A stretch of 46,879 nt of DNA from an uncultured Anaerolineae bacterium (lineage in GTDB: Bacteria; Chloroflexota; Anaerolineae; Promineifilales; Promineifilaceae): the NCBI GenBank assembly GCA_937949915.1, contig CALECP010000256.1, positions 1 through 46,879 of the forward strand, written 5' to 3'. Positions 16,461-25,181 of this stretch are shown in pieces; position 1 is the stretch's first letter, and each line of letters begins with the position of its first letter. The position numbers and the translations under genes were made by a program. The notes beneath the pieces are model-generated. The model was not told the DNA's origin. It saw only the letters and a list, made by a program, of their open reading frames with translations, and made no database searches.

Positions 16461-17337
16461 AAGATTGTGTTGCGCTTGCGGTGTGACGGCCGTTGTCATC
16501 GGCCGTGTGTCTTGTTTGCATGATTGCGTCGATTTTGCTTGTCAGGTTGGGTTGGGTGACGGACAGTGCCGCGATGCGATTCGCAAATTCGGCCGCCACG
16601 ATCATATCCCCGTCTGTCTCATGCAGCTTGATAAAGAAGGCGGTGGCAAAAATATCACCCGCGCCCGTTGCGTTTAATTCTTCTACGGCCGGGGCAGGTA
16701 CGTCGATCACACGGCCGTCTTGGAATAGGGTGCAGCCTTGTGCGCTGCGCGTCAGCACCAGCAAGCGGCATAACTGGCGCAATCGTTCCAATTCGCCCGT
16801 ATCGACCAAATCTTCTTCGCCGATCACCACCGCGTCGGCCGGAGGCAATAGCACCTCAGCCACTTCCATCACGATGGGGCTAACGCGGCCGTCTGCGTCC
16901 CACGTTCGCATCCAGCCCTGGGGCGTAATGCCGATCAAGCTGTCATCAAACGCATTGACCAAATGATGATCGATGCGGTCGGTAATCGGCCCCAGATGGA
17001 CAATCGGTATGGTGCGCCATGCGTCTGGCAGGTGGTCGATGGTGACGTGCGCGGCCAAATCATGCACGATTTGCTGACGGCCGTCTGGTGTGTAGATGTT
17101 GGAGAAGGTGGTGGATTGTGCGGCCGGAACGTTGACGACCACGCTGCCCGGTAGGGTGCTTGGCAGGTCGATGTCGGCGGCCGTGCTGGTTAGCACGGCC
17201 GTCTTACACCCTAGTGCTTGCGCCACTTGGCTCGAAAATGCGGCCGTGCCACCCGTCGTATATCCTTCGGGCGCAACTTTCGCAGAAACAAGATCGCGGC
17301 TCACATGTCCGGCAACTAAATAATCGAGCGTACTCAT
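16453..17337 (-). CDS. PfkB-family carbohydrate/nucleoside kinase
   Basis: 294 residues. The N-terminal GTAAFSSQVAQALG segment (about 30-43) corresponds to PfkB signature 1. Signature 2 is NATGAGDIFATAFF (about 233-246), with the catalytic Asp in GAGD. The usual leading Asp of DTxGAGD is Asn. The family phosphorylates sugars or nucleosides such as ribose, fructose or adenosine. The substrate cannot be told from sequence. It is the first gene of the operon with parA and parB, and its stop overlaps the parA start. An extended -10 (TGC TATAAT) lies 11 bases before the ATG with no Shine-Dalgarno. Transcription would begin within a few bases of the start codon. Confidence 0.85.
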   Translation of the reverse strand: MSTLDYLVAGHVSRDLVSAKVAPEGYTTGGTAAFSSQVAQALGCKTAVLTSTAADIDLPSTLPGSVVVNVPAAQSTTFSNIYTPDGRQQIVHDLAAHVTIDHLPDAWRTIPIVHLGPITDRIDHHLVNAFDDSLIGITPQGWMRTWDADGRVSPIVMEVAEVLLPPADAVVIGEEDLVDTGELERLRQLCRLLVLTRSAQGCTLFQDGRVIDVPAPAVEELNATGAGDIFATAFFIKLHETDGDMIVAAEFANRIAALSVTQPNLTSKIDAIMQTRHTADDNGRHTASATQSYG

Positions 17338-17341
17338 ATTC

Positions 17342-17368
17342 AGGCGACATTATAGCATAATGTCGCCT
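17342..17368 (-). promoter_or_regulatory. Extended -10 buried in a perfect 12-base inverted repeat, upstream of the PfkB gene
   Basis: AGGCGACATTAT-AGC-ATAATGTCGCCT is a perfect inverted repeat. On the minus strand it contains TGC TATAAT (hexamer 17354-17349). The symmetric site overlapping the promoter is a good candidate for an operator that controls the kinase-parAB operon. Confidence 0.6.
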
Positions 17369-17370
17369 AT

Positions 17371-17421
17371 GTTTCACGCATGTTCCACACCGTTTCACGA
17401 TGTTCCACGCCCCGTTTCACG
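17371..17421. repeat. Array of five parS-like half-sites
   Basis: GTTTCACG or GTTCCAC occurs five times in direct orientation at 17371, 17382, 17392, 17402 and 17414, spaced 10-12 bases (about one helical turn). GTTTCAC and GTTCCAC are half-sites of the conserved parS palindrome TGTTTCACGTGAAACA. No full palindrome is present. The array lies just upstream of the operon that contains parAB. Confidence 0.6.
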
Positions 17422-17429
17422 CTGCGCTA

Positions 17430-19094
17430 CTATCTAAAAACAGCCCATTTATTGTTATCGTATGGCACCCACACATAGCCACGCGCTTCGGTGATGTGGA
17501 GGTAGAACGGGATAAATTGATCCGGTAGCAACAACTGATATTGCCCCAACTGAATCGGCTGGAACGGATCGAGATCGTACATGCGTAGTTGTGATGTGTT
17601 CCGCGCCCATTCGCCAGACGAACAGCCCCATAGCGTGTACAAAACCCCTTCTTTGATAAAGACACTGTGCGCGTATCCGGGGTTGTCGATGACAGCGATG
17701 CGGAATGGGTTGGCAGGGTCGGCTACGTTGATAATGTCGATTTGTCCCCGGCAGCTATGACCGCCGTGAAACTGATCATCCGTCCACGCCACGTACATGT
17801 ATTCGCCCGAAACAGCGATGTCTGTCACGAATCGGCCGAAACCAAGCGGATAGCGTCCTGCCCAATAGTTGCCGCGCCACTGATCGATAATATCGACCCC
17901 GCCACCCGTTTCGTCACTGTAGGCACTGTACCGATAACGGGCGTTGTCTTGGCTGGGCGCACCACCACCAGGGACAGATGAACTTGCATCCCCGTGCATA
18001 CCACCGTTGCCCGTCTGCGAACTGCCCGGTGCGGTGCTGCCATTCCCGCCTGTGGTCGTCACTTGCTGGCGGTACAGTTCGCCCGGTACGCCTTGTCCGG
18101 GCTGAAGCGGGAAATAGCCACCGGGCGCACTGGTGATCACGCCCTCTTCGACGATCACTTCGCCCACGTGGTTGAGCATTCGCAATGGGTTGCTGCGCTG
18201 CTCTTGGGCCAGTTCGTTGATTTTGTAATAGTTGGCTTCTAGGAAAGCATACCCGCTTGCTTCATAGTATTCGAGACGCACGGTATGTGTGCCGGGATAG
18301 AGCGTAATATCGGCCGAAATCGGATTCCATGCTTGCCCCGTCCAGCCATCGATCAACAGTTGATCATCGACATAAATCCGTACCCCATCATCTGCTCGCA
18401 CGGTGAAGCGATACAGTTCGGCCGGGCCACCTGGCACTGTGATCAGCCGTTGCATCCGCACCCCAAAGTTATCTGCATTGACACCGGGCGCAGGCGCGTT
18501 ATAGCTCCAATCGTGATAGATTTCTGTCTCTTCATGCACGAAAACAGGGTTGGTAAATTCCCAGGGGGAGTTGAAGTATTCGGTCATCCACGTATCGGTG
18601 GAGAGGGCAGCGCGGGGGAAGAATTGGAAGCGGATTTGTGCGTTGCCGGTGTTCTCAAAGTAGGTGACGGTGATGTTGTGGTTGCCTGCCTCAAGCGTGA
18701 GATCGAGAGAGGTGGGGACGAGGGGCGTTTTCCACCAATTGTCTATCACCAGCTTGCCATCCACCCAGACCCGTGCGCCGTCGTCCGCCTCTAGCTCAAA
18801 ACGGTAGCCGCTACGGACAGGCACATTGAAGTTGCGCGTCCATTTGGCAGAAAAATAGTCGTTGGGCAGGGTAACGTCGGGTGAGCTTTGCCCCCAATTG
18901 AACGCGACAATCGAATCGTTGCGTGTCAGGGTGGGTGTTCCGGCCGCGTACTGGTGGCTAAAGTATTCGGCGTACCAATAACTGTTATCGGTGTTATCGA
19001 TCTGGGTGTTGTCTTGGCTGGGAACTTGGGCAACGGCCGTGCTTACGCCGAGGGCGATGAGCAATAGCAGGGTGATGGTGCGAAGTGGTTTCAT
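17430..19094 (-). CDS. Secreted PA14 domain protein with C-terminal propeller-like domain
   Basis: About 554 residues from ATG 19094. GGAG lies six bases upstream, while an ATG 12 bases earlier overlaps that site. A signal peptide (KPLRTITLLLLIALGVSTAVAQ) is followed by two PA14 domains. The first (about 40-160) has YRFELEADDGARVWVDGKLVIDNW and the second (about 170-290) has YRFTVRADDGVRIYVDDQLLIDGW. PA14 domains bind carbohydrates. A Gly/Ser-rich, low-complexity linker (about 345-385) leads to a C-terminal region with repeats like GRFVTDIAVSGEYMYVAW and IDIINVADPANPFRIAVID, which resemble LVIVD-type beta-propeller blades. It has no membrane anchor and ends abruptly after WAVFR. Divergent from the lipoprotein gene. 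A role in surface carbohydrate binding is inferred. Confidence 0.85.
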   Translation of the reverse strand: MKPLRTITLLLLIALGVSTAVAQVPSQDNTQIDNTDNSYWYAEYFSHQYAAGTPTLTRNDSIVAFNWGQSSPDVTLPNDYFSAKWTRNFNVPVRSGYRFELEADDGARVWVDGKLVIDNWWKTPLVPTSLDLTLEAGNHNITVTYFENTGNAQIRFQFFPRAALSTDTWMTEYFNSPWEFTNPVFVHEETEIYHDWSYNAPAPGVNADNFGVRMQRLITVPGGPAELYRFTVRADDGVRIYVDDQLLIDGWTGQAWNPISADITLYPGTHTVRLEYYEASGYAFLEANYYKINELAQEQRSNPLRMLNHVGEVIVEEGVITSAPGGYFPLQPGQGVPGELYRQQVTTTGGNGSTAPGSSQTGNGGMHGDASSSVPGGGAPSQDNARYRYSAYSDETGGGVDIIDQWRGNYWAGRYPLGFGRFVTDIAVSGEYMYVAWTDDQFHGGHSCRGQIDIINVADPANPFRIAVIDNPGYAHSVFIKEGVLYTLWGCSSGEWARNTSQLRMYDLDPFQPIQLGQYQLLLPDQFIPFYLHITEARGYVWVPYDNNKWAVFR

Positions 19095-19291
19095 CAAAAA
19101 CTCCATATAATTTCAAATCAGCGACATTGTGGCACAACTGTATGCAATCCACAAGTAAGCACAGCACATTTTCATTTTATAGGAGGGTGATAGGTGGCTG
19201 TTTTCGATGCAAGTTAGGCGATTTGGGTACGGGGTGGCTATTTTGTGTGTTAATCGGTGTGAGAATGGGGAACGGCCGCATACACTCAAAA

Positions 19292-20356
19292 ATGATGAAC
19301 GCGACAAAACTGTTTTTGCTCCTCTGTCTCTTTTTGCTGCTAATGGCGTGTCGAGAACGGCCGCTTGATCCTACCCCGCCGACGGCCGTGCCTACTGCGA
19401 TGGTTTCCGCTACTGCAACGGCCGTGCCAACCGCCATTCCGCCCACTGCCACAAAAACGATACGGCCGAGCGAGACACCGCCTCCATCAACAGAAACCCC
19501 TGCACCGACCGCCACACAAAAGCGCGTCCCATTTATCGAGATCGATGCTCCACCGACTCGGACGGCCGTGCCAACCCCCAAGCGTTTTCCCACGCTTGCG
19601 ATCATCGTGCAAGAGAAGACAGTACGGCCGATTTCCCCATCCCAAACACCGCGCCCTGCCACGTCAACATCTGTCAGCACCCATACGCCTCAACCAGCTT
19701 GGACAGCTTCATCTACCCCATTGCCTATCAGCACCAATACACCTCAACCAGCCTGGACAGCTTCGCCTACGCTACTGCCCACAGAAACCCCATTTGTTCC
19801 GCTTGATTGCACAGATCGCTGGTTTTTCACGCCCGGTTTGACAAGAGAATGCCCGTTTTTGACATCACAAATGGCGGCTTCTCAACAACAATTTGAGCGC
19901 GGTTATTTGTTATGGATGGAAGGACGCAATGAGATTATTGTGTTGCCGAAAGATGGGACGACGTTGTGTGATGCGCCCGGTTTTCGTCTTGTGTTCCGCG
20001 ATACGTTTGATGCGGCCGTAGACCCGATTGATGATCCGGCGATTGTGCCGCCTGACGGCTATTTGCAGCCACAGTACGGGTTTGGCAAAGTGTGGCGCAA
20101 CAACGAGAGTCTACGCACATACTTGGGATGGGCGGTCGCTGCTCCGTATAATTTCCAGACGATCTCCCACATCAGCCATGTGCGGATCGATGATTCTAAT
20201 GTACGGCCGCGCAGTCACATCAAATTGGCAGACGGCCGCGTTGCTCGCTCGACAGTGCAAGGCTGTATGGAAATTGCCCCCGGTTTAACGAGTCGCCCCA
20301 GTTGTCATGTGGTTGTTGCGCCCAGCAAACCGGCCGTTTTGGTGTGCGATCAATGA
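19292..20356 (+). CDS. Lipoprotein with Pro/Thr-rich stalk and unknown C-terminal domain
   Basis: About 354 residues from the ATG pair at 19292. MMNATKLFLLLCLFLLLMACRE is a lipoprotein signal with a lipobox ending LMAC, so the mature protein is tethered by its Cys. Residues about 25-175 are Pro/Thr-rich, with a repeated TPQPAWTAS unit, and form an extended wall-spanning stalk. The C-terminal globular part (CTDRWFFTPGLTRECPFL to the end) is about 175 residues with several Cys and many Trp/Tyr. I do not recognise it. An earlier in-frame ATG at 19265 is possible; neither start has a clear Shine-Dalgarno. CGGCCG is frequent in the stalk codons (ACGGCCGTG, Thr-Ala-Val). Probably binds an extracellular ligand. 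Confidence 0.8.
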   Translation: MMNATKLFLLLCLFLLLMACRERPLDPTPPTAVPTAMVSATATAVPTAIPPTATKTIRPSETPPPSTETPAPTATQKRVPFIEIDAPPTRTAVPTPKRFPTLAIIVQEKTVRPISPSQTPRPATSTSVSTHTPQPAWTASSTPLPISTNTPQPAWTASPTLLPTETPFVPLDCTDRWFFTPGLTRECPFLTSQMAASQQQFERGYLLWMEGRNEIIVLPKDGTTLCDAPGFRLVFRDTFDAAVDPIDDPAIVPPDGYLQPQYGFGKVWRNNESLRTYLGWAVAAPYNFQTISHISHVRIDDSNVRPRSHIKLADGRVARSTVQGCMEIAPGLTSRPSCHVVVAPSKPAVLVCDQ

Positions 20357-20602
20357 GTGCGCTGTCTCAAGTTGATCGGCGTATTGTAAATTTGGATAGC
20401 TTCTCCTCCATCGCTTTGTAAACATGTTTGACAAACCCGATAAGGAATTGTATTGTTACGCCGATTTTGCCCATGCTCACGCATTCACATGCCAATAATA
20501 GAGCGGCCGGGCCACATGATAAGGGATGGGGAGTATGAACAGTCAATAATGCCTGAATGCCTGTTTATCGGACGACGCAATTATTTTGTAGGACATAGCA
20601 TC

Positions 20603-22024
20603 ATGAAAAAGCTCAAAATCATCGCCTCATTGACCATACTCTCGTTGTTGCTCACTATGGGTGTCTATTCATCCCCGATCAACCTGATCAGCAATGGCGG
20701 TTTTGAGGATGGCGAGATTTCGCCGTGGACGACATGGGGCGGTGGGGTTATCGTTAGTTCAGGACAACGCACTGGCTCTCATGCAGGTCAGTTACCCGGC
20801 GAAGGGGCGTTTGAGCAGACTGTCACAGGTTTAGCATCCAGCACCACCTATCGCTTAACAGGGTGGGGCAAATTAAATGATGGCAGTACCGGTCAGTTGA
20901 TTATCGGAGTCAAAGATCACGGTAGTCCACAACAAACTGCTCCTGCCATTACCAGCACCACCTACCAAGAAGGCTCACTCGAATTTACCACCGCCTCATG
21001 GGCGACCTCGGCAAAAATTTTCTGCTTCAAATATCAGGGCAGTGGTGGCGCATATTGCGACGACTTCACCCTTGAAGCAGTCACCGTCACGCCGCCTGTT
21101 GAAACAAATCCCACTGACAACCTACAACTGATATGGAATGATGAGTTTGACGGCAATACCCTAGATGCCACCAAATGGAAACCTGCTCCCGAATGGTTTA
21201 GACAAGGCGGAAGCTATTGGTCTGACGACAATTATGAGATGACGGGGAATGGTCAGGTCAAACTGTCAGTGAGTGAAGAGAATGGCGTGGTCTACGCTGG
21301 CGCGATTCGGACACACCAACTGTTTGATACAAAATATGGGTATTTTGAAGTCAGATGTAAGCTACCGCAAATCCAAGGGGGGTGGGCGGCCTTTTGGCTT
21401 ATGCCCTATAACAACAACCCTGGAGAACAGGGAAATGATGGAACGGAGATCGATGTTTTTGAGTCGATCAATGGCTGGAATGGACAAATAAACCACGCAA
21501 TTCACTGGGACGGTTACGGAGCAGAACATCAAAAGGACTCGGCTGGGTTTAACCGTCCAGACCTTTACGACGATCAATATCATACGTTTGGCATGTTATG
21601 GACTCCCGATGAGTACATATTTTACATTGATGATGAAGAATCTTGGCGAACCAGTGCTGGCGGTGTGTCAGATGTGAACCAGTATATGAAATTAACGATG
21701 GAAGTCACAGATGGCGCGTGGGCGGGAAATTGGAGTAACCAAGTTGAAAAACCGATTGAGTGGTTGGTCGATTATGTGCGGGTGTATCAATCGTCGGCCG
21801 TGACACCGACACCGACACCGACCAATACACCAACGTCATTGCCTACAGAGACACCACCACCGACCAACACGGCGCTGCCAGTGGCTACGGATACACCGAC
21901 ACCTGCTGCTCCTTTGACCGTTGGATTGGATACGGACGCAACTGCCCGATCCTCATCTATTTTCTTATTGAGCGTAACCTTTTTTCTAACTTTCTTGCTT
22001 ATCACATGGCGGAAAATGAGTTGA
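20603..22024 (+). CDS. Secreted GH16 beta-glucanase (laminarinase-like) with CBM and sorting tail
   Basis: About 473 residues from ATG 20603. A longer in-frame start at 20453 has no signal peptide logic. Order: signal peptide; a carbohydrate-binding module (NLISNGGFEDGEISPWTTWG to about 160); GH16 catalytic domain (LIWNDEFDGNTLDATKW, WAAFWLMP) with the catalytic ExDxxE motif as EIDVFE; a VDYVRVYQ end typical of GH16; a Thr/Pro linker; and the C-terminal tail PLTVGLD, membrane span, WRKMS. The family hydrolyses beta-1,3 or mixed-link glucans. The EIDxxE form without the extra residue is usual for laminarinases and lichenases. It is one base apart from the next gene, which carries a tail of identical length, so they form an operon for extracellular polysaccharide breakdown. 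Confidence 0.92.
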   Translation: MKKLKIIASLTILSLLLTMGVYSSPINLISNGGFEDGEISPWTTWGGGVIVSSGQRTGSHAGQLPGEGAFEQTVTGLASSTTYRLTGWGKLNDGSTGQLIIGVKDHGSPQQTAPAITSTTYQEGSLEFTTASWATSAKIFCFKYQGSGGAYCDDFTLEAVTVTPPVETNPTDNLQLIWNDEFDGNTLDATKWKPAPEWFRQGGSYWSDDNYEMTGNGQVKLSVSEENGVVYAGAIRTHQLFDTKYGYFEVRCKLPQIQGGWAAFWLMPYNNNPGEQGNDGTEIDVFESINGWNGQINHAIHWDGYGAEHQKDSAGFNRPDLYDDQYHTFGMLWTPDEYIFYIDDEESWRTSAGGVSDVNQYMKLTMEVTDGAWAGNWSNQVEKPIEWLVDYVRVYQSSAVTPTPTPTNTPTSLPTETPPPTNTALPVATDTPTPAAPLTVGLDTDATARSSSIFLLSVTFFLTFLLITWRKMS

Positions 22025-22025
22025 T

Positions 22026-23834
22026 ATGACACGAAAAACATTGCCCTTCCTCATTGCTCTACTCGCTTTGTTTATGACGAGCTTAGATGCACATGCACAA
22101 CAATCGGCCGAAGACATCTACTTGCAAAAAGTGATCGATTATGCCGAAACGATGCTGGCAGACGGCCGTGACGACGAACGATATGGCCCCGAAACCTCTC
22201 CCATGTTCTCCGTATTCCTGAGACGAGAAACAAACGCCCTGCCTGCTTTTCCCGCGTTTAATACCACCAGTGGCGAGACATTCAGTGATCTCGATTTCCC
22301 CGGCGCGTGGTCATATCGTGCGTTCACCAACATTCCCATGATGAGCAAGAAAAATCCTGATAACTGGAATCATGGTCAGGACAAAGCGCATAAACAAACC
22401 GTCACAGGCGCAGACCCATTGGAGAATGGCGGTATGTACTTAGCTTTTCAGTCGCTGAGTGTTGTGACTGGGGATTCCAAATACGTTGATGCCGTGCGTG
22501 AGTCTCTCAACTGGTTTAGCGACAAACAATCTGCCAAAGGACTGTACCCATTTGGTGAGCATTCTGGATGGGATTTTAGATATGACAGCCCTGCGTACCT
22601 TACAACCATCAATGCCGACATTCCGTACACATGGCATTCGCCAGACGATGCACCGCTTTATCACGCTTGGTTGCATGAGCCAAACGGTGCTTATGAGAAG
22701 TTCGCGCCGTTCTATGCTTACTTGATGACCAATCATCCTGACAGATTCAAGGCGTATGCGAGAGGTCTTTGGGAAGAGCATTTTTGGGACAAAGAGAACG
22801 GTTTTTACAACAGGCATGGCGACATCTATATTGACGAGTTAGACGGATGGGGAATGCACGAAGATGATCTGTATGGCTCATTTCCAAGAATGACACGGAT
22901 ATTTGCAGAGGTGTGGACAGATGCGTATTTGGCGTATCCAGACGATGCCGAATTTCAAGCGGACATGGTGTTTTACCTGAACAAATTGATCGACGGCCGC
23001 ATCCTAGACGTAACGAACAATGATGGCTCTATTCCTTTTGATAGACGATCCGGGTCTAAAAACCCATACATTCCCAGACAATACCTATCTATGAATCATG
23101 GTGTAGAAGATGCTGCCAATCGACTGGCTGCGTTCGAGCCAGCATTAGCGGCAAAAATGGCGAGTTTTGCAGACCAGCAATGGGGTTGGTTTTTTCCGTG
23201 GGTTGTTCCTGCCAATGGGTATCAGGGAACTGATTGGGCGAGCGAGTACGCTTTGGGTGACATTTATAGCGTTCAATATGCCCATGACGAGCTTCACCAG
23301 CCTGAAAATGGATTGGAGCATACGCGATTAGACGATATGTATTGGTATTTTGCAGATGCCCTAGAAGATGGGTCTGTCACGATGTACGACAATAATGCGA
23401 GAAGCTGGGCAACGGCTATCGATTATATGGTGAACGCTTACCACAAATCTGGAGATAGCAAATATCTGAACAAGGCTCAAGCGTTTGCTGATTGGACGTT
23501 AGACAACTATTTTGATGAGACTTCTGCGCTTCCAAAAGCTGTCTCTTTCGGTGTCGAGGGTGTATCGACATTGACCACGACAGACGGACAGGTTTGGCAA
23601 CCACCGTATGATGCCCAAATGGGTAGTGCAGACTTGATGAACGCATTAATCAACCTTTATGCAGCTATGACAGAGATAGATTTAGAAAATGGTCAATTAA
23701 CGTCAACGACACCTGATGTTCCATTGGCGATTGGGTTGGATTCGGCCGAAATCGCCCAACCACCACCTGTTCTTTTGCTCGGTACAGCTTTGTTGTTGAC
23801 TGCGCCGCTTATCGTGTGGCGCAAAATAGGTTGA
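22026..23834 (+). CDS. Secreted alpha-toroid protein, likely polysaccharide-active, with sorting tail
   Basis: 602 residues. A signal peptide (TRKTLPFLIALLALFMTSLDAHAQ) is followed by a long helical domain with aromatic-rich segments such as DFPGAWSYRAF, ENGGMYLAF, YDSPAYLTTI, DDMYWYFAD and NNARSWATAIDYM. This spacing of helices with Trp/Tyr/His/Asp fits an (alpha/alpha)6 barrel, as in polysaccharide lyases and several glycoside hydrolases. I cannot assign a family. It is co-transcribed with GH16 (start one base after that stop). The C-terminus is PLAIGLD, a hydrophobic span and WRKIG, 37 residues from the Pro, exactly as in its neighbour. It probably acts on products of, or on a polymer mixed with, the GH16 substrate at the cell surface. 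Confidence 0.75.
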   Translation: MTRKTLPFLIALLALFMTSLDAHAQQSAEDIYLQKVIDYAETMLADGRDDERYGPETSPMFSVFLRRETNALPAFPAFNTTSGETFSDLDFPGAWSYRAFTNIPMMSKKNPDNWNHGQDKAHKQTVTGADPLENGGMYLAFQSLSVVTGDSKYVDAVRESLNWFSDKQSAKGLYPFGEHSGWDFRYDSPAYLTTINADIPYTWHSPDDAPLYHAWLHEPNGAYEKFAPFYAYLMTNHPDRFKAYARGLWEEHFWDKENGFYNRHGDIYIDELDGWGMHEDDLYGSFPRMTRIFAEVWTDAYLAYPDDAEFQADMVFYLNKLIDGRILDVTNNDGSIPFDRRSGSKNPYIPRQYLSMNHGVEDAANRLAAFEPALAAKMASFADQQWGWFFPWVVPANGYQGTDWASEYALGDIYSVQYAHDELHQPENGLEHTRLDDMYWYFADALEDGSVTMYDNNARSWATAIDYMVNAYHKSGDSKYLNKAQAFADWTLDNYFDETSALPKAVSFGVEGVSTLTTTDGQVWQPPYDAQMGSADLMNALINLYAAMTEIDLENGQLTSTTPDVPLAIGLDSAEIAQPPPVLLLGTALLLTAPLIVWRKIG

Positions 23835-24018
23835 TGCGTTCGCATGTGTTGACATGCCTCCTAGAGGCGATGGTCGCCTTGCGCGGCCGTGTACCAGAGT
23901 AAGGCGATGGCGACAAACGCATTGATTTCGGCCGAAAAAACAGGCAGGATTTTTGTGTGTATGAAACAGTTCGTATTACTCGCAATGAGACGGACAACGT
24001 ATTATCATCGTGCCACTT

Positions 24019-25122
24019 ATGAAAGTGGTGATGGTCTCCAAAGCGTGCGTCTCCGGGGCGTACCAAACAAAGCTCGAAGCGATTGGGCAAACCCCCGATA
24101 TTGATTTGACCGTTGTCGTCCCCCCCAGTTGGGGCGAAGCGGGAGGCAATCTGACGCTCGAATCGAGCCACACCAATGGGTACCGGCTACAAGTTGAACC
24201 GATCCGCTTCAATGGCAAGCACCATCTGCATTATTATCCTGGTCTCCCCAAACTGCTGCGCGACATCAAGCCCGACATCGTACACATGGATGAAGAGCCG
24301 TATAGCTTTGTGACATGGCACGGGATGCGCCATGCGCGAAAAGCAGGCGCGAAAGTGCTGTTTTTCTCGTGGCAAAACATCTATCGAGACTATCCGCCGC
24401 CGTTTCGCTGGATCGAGCAAAAGGTGCTGGCGTGGTCGCGCTACGGAATTATGGGCAATGCCGCGGCCGATCAGATTTGGCGGCGCAAAGGGTTCACGGG
24501 TGATTCGATGGTGCTGCCACAATTTGGGGTGACACCCTCATTGTTTACACCACGCGGCGCACGTTCGGCCGCGCAATTTGTCATCGGCTCTGCCAGCCGC
24601 CGCCTCAACCCAGAGAAAGGGGTTGACCTTATTTTGCGCGCGGCCGCACGTCTTCCCGGCAATTGGCAGATCAAAATTGCGGGAGATGGTGGCGCACGAG
24701 CCGAGCTAGAAAAATTGGCAGATGACCTTTCTATCAAAGAGCGTGTCCAATTTGTAGGAAAGATCGGTTCGGAAGATGTTCCCGCCTTTTTACGACAGCT
24801 AGACGTGATGGTGTTGCCATCGCGCACACTGCCCACCTGGAAAGAGCAGTTCGGCCGGGTGATCATCGAGTCGATGGCGTGTGAAGTCCCTGTGATCGGC
24901 TCTGATAGTGGCGAGATTCCCAATGTGATCGGTGATGCCGGCCTCGTTTTCCCAGAAGATGACGTTGATGCGCTGTATGAGCATTTGTACATGCTGCAAC
25001 AATCGACGGCCGCACGGGAACAGCTTGGCAAAAAGGGCCGCGCTTGGGCATTAGCCAACTACACACAATCCCAGATCGCAGGGAAAACGGTGGCTATTTA
25101 TCACGCAATTATGAGAGAGTAA
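24019..25122 (+). CDS. Glycosyltransferase family 4 (GT-B fold)
   Basis: About 367 residues from ATG 24019. GTG 24010 is an alternative, with TATTAT just upstream. The N-terminal Rossmann half starts KVVMVSKACVSGAYQTKLEAIG. The C-terminal half has IGSASRRLNPEKGVDLILRAAARL, IAGDGGARAELEKLADDL and the EX7E motif in EQFGRVIIESMACEVPVIGSDSGEIPNVI, which binds the nucleotide-sugar donor. This is a retaining, soluble GT4 enzyme of cell-envelope polysaccharide or glycolipid synthesis. The acceptor and sugar are unknown. It follows the GH operon after 184 bases with no clear terminator, so it may be transcribed separately. Confidence 0.92.
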   Translation: MKVVMVSKACVSGAYQTKLEAIGQTPDIDLTVVVPPSWGEAGGNLTLESSHTNGYRLQVEPIRFNGKHHLHYYPGLPKLLRDIKPDIVHMDEEPYSFVTWHGMRHARKAGAKVLFFSWQNIYRDYPPPFRWIEQKVLAWSRYGIMGNAAADQIWRRKGFTGDSMVLPQFGVTPSLFTPRGARSAAQFVIGSASRRLNPEKGVDLILRAAARLPGNWQIKIAGDGGARAELEKLADDLSIKERVQFVGKIGSEDVPAFLRQLDVMVLPSRTLPTWKEQFGRVIIESMACEVPVIGSDSGEIPNVIGDAGLVFPEDDVDALYEHLYMLQQSTAAREQLGKKGRAWALANYTQSQIAGKTVAIYHAIMRE

Positions 25123-25181
25123 GCTATACTCAAACCCCGGTGACTTGTTGTTAGTGGCAAGTCGCATTATGGAGAGAATCG

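Noticed and set aside
20453-20602. 50-residue N-terminal extension of the GH16 protein
   Set aside because: It would precede a proper signal peptide; ATG 20603 has the AGGA-like site and a normal secretory start.
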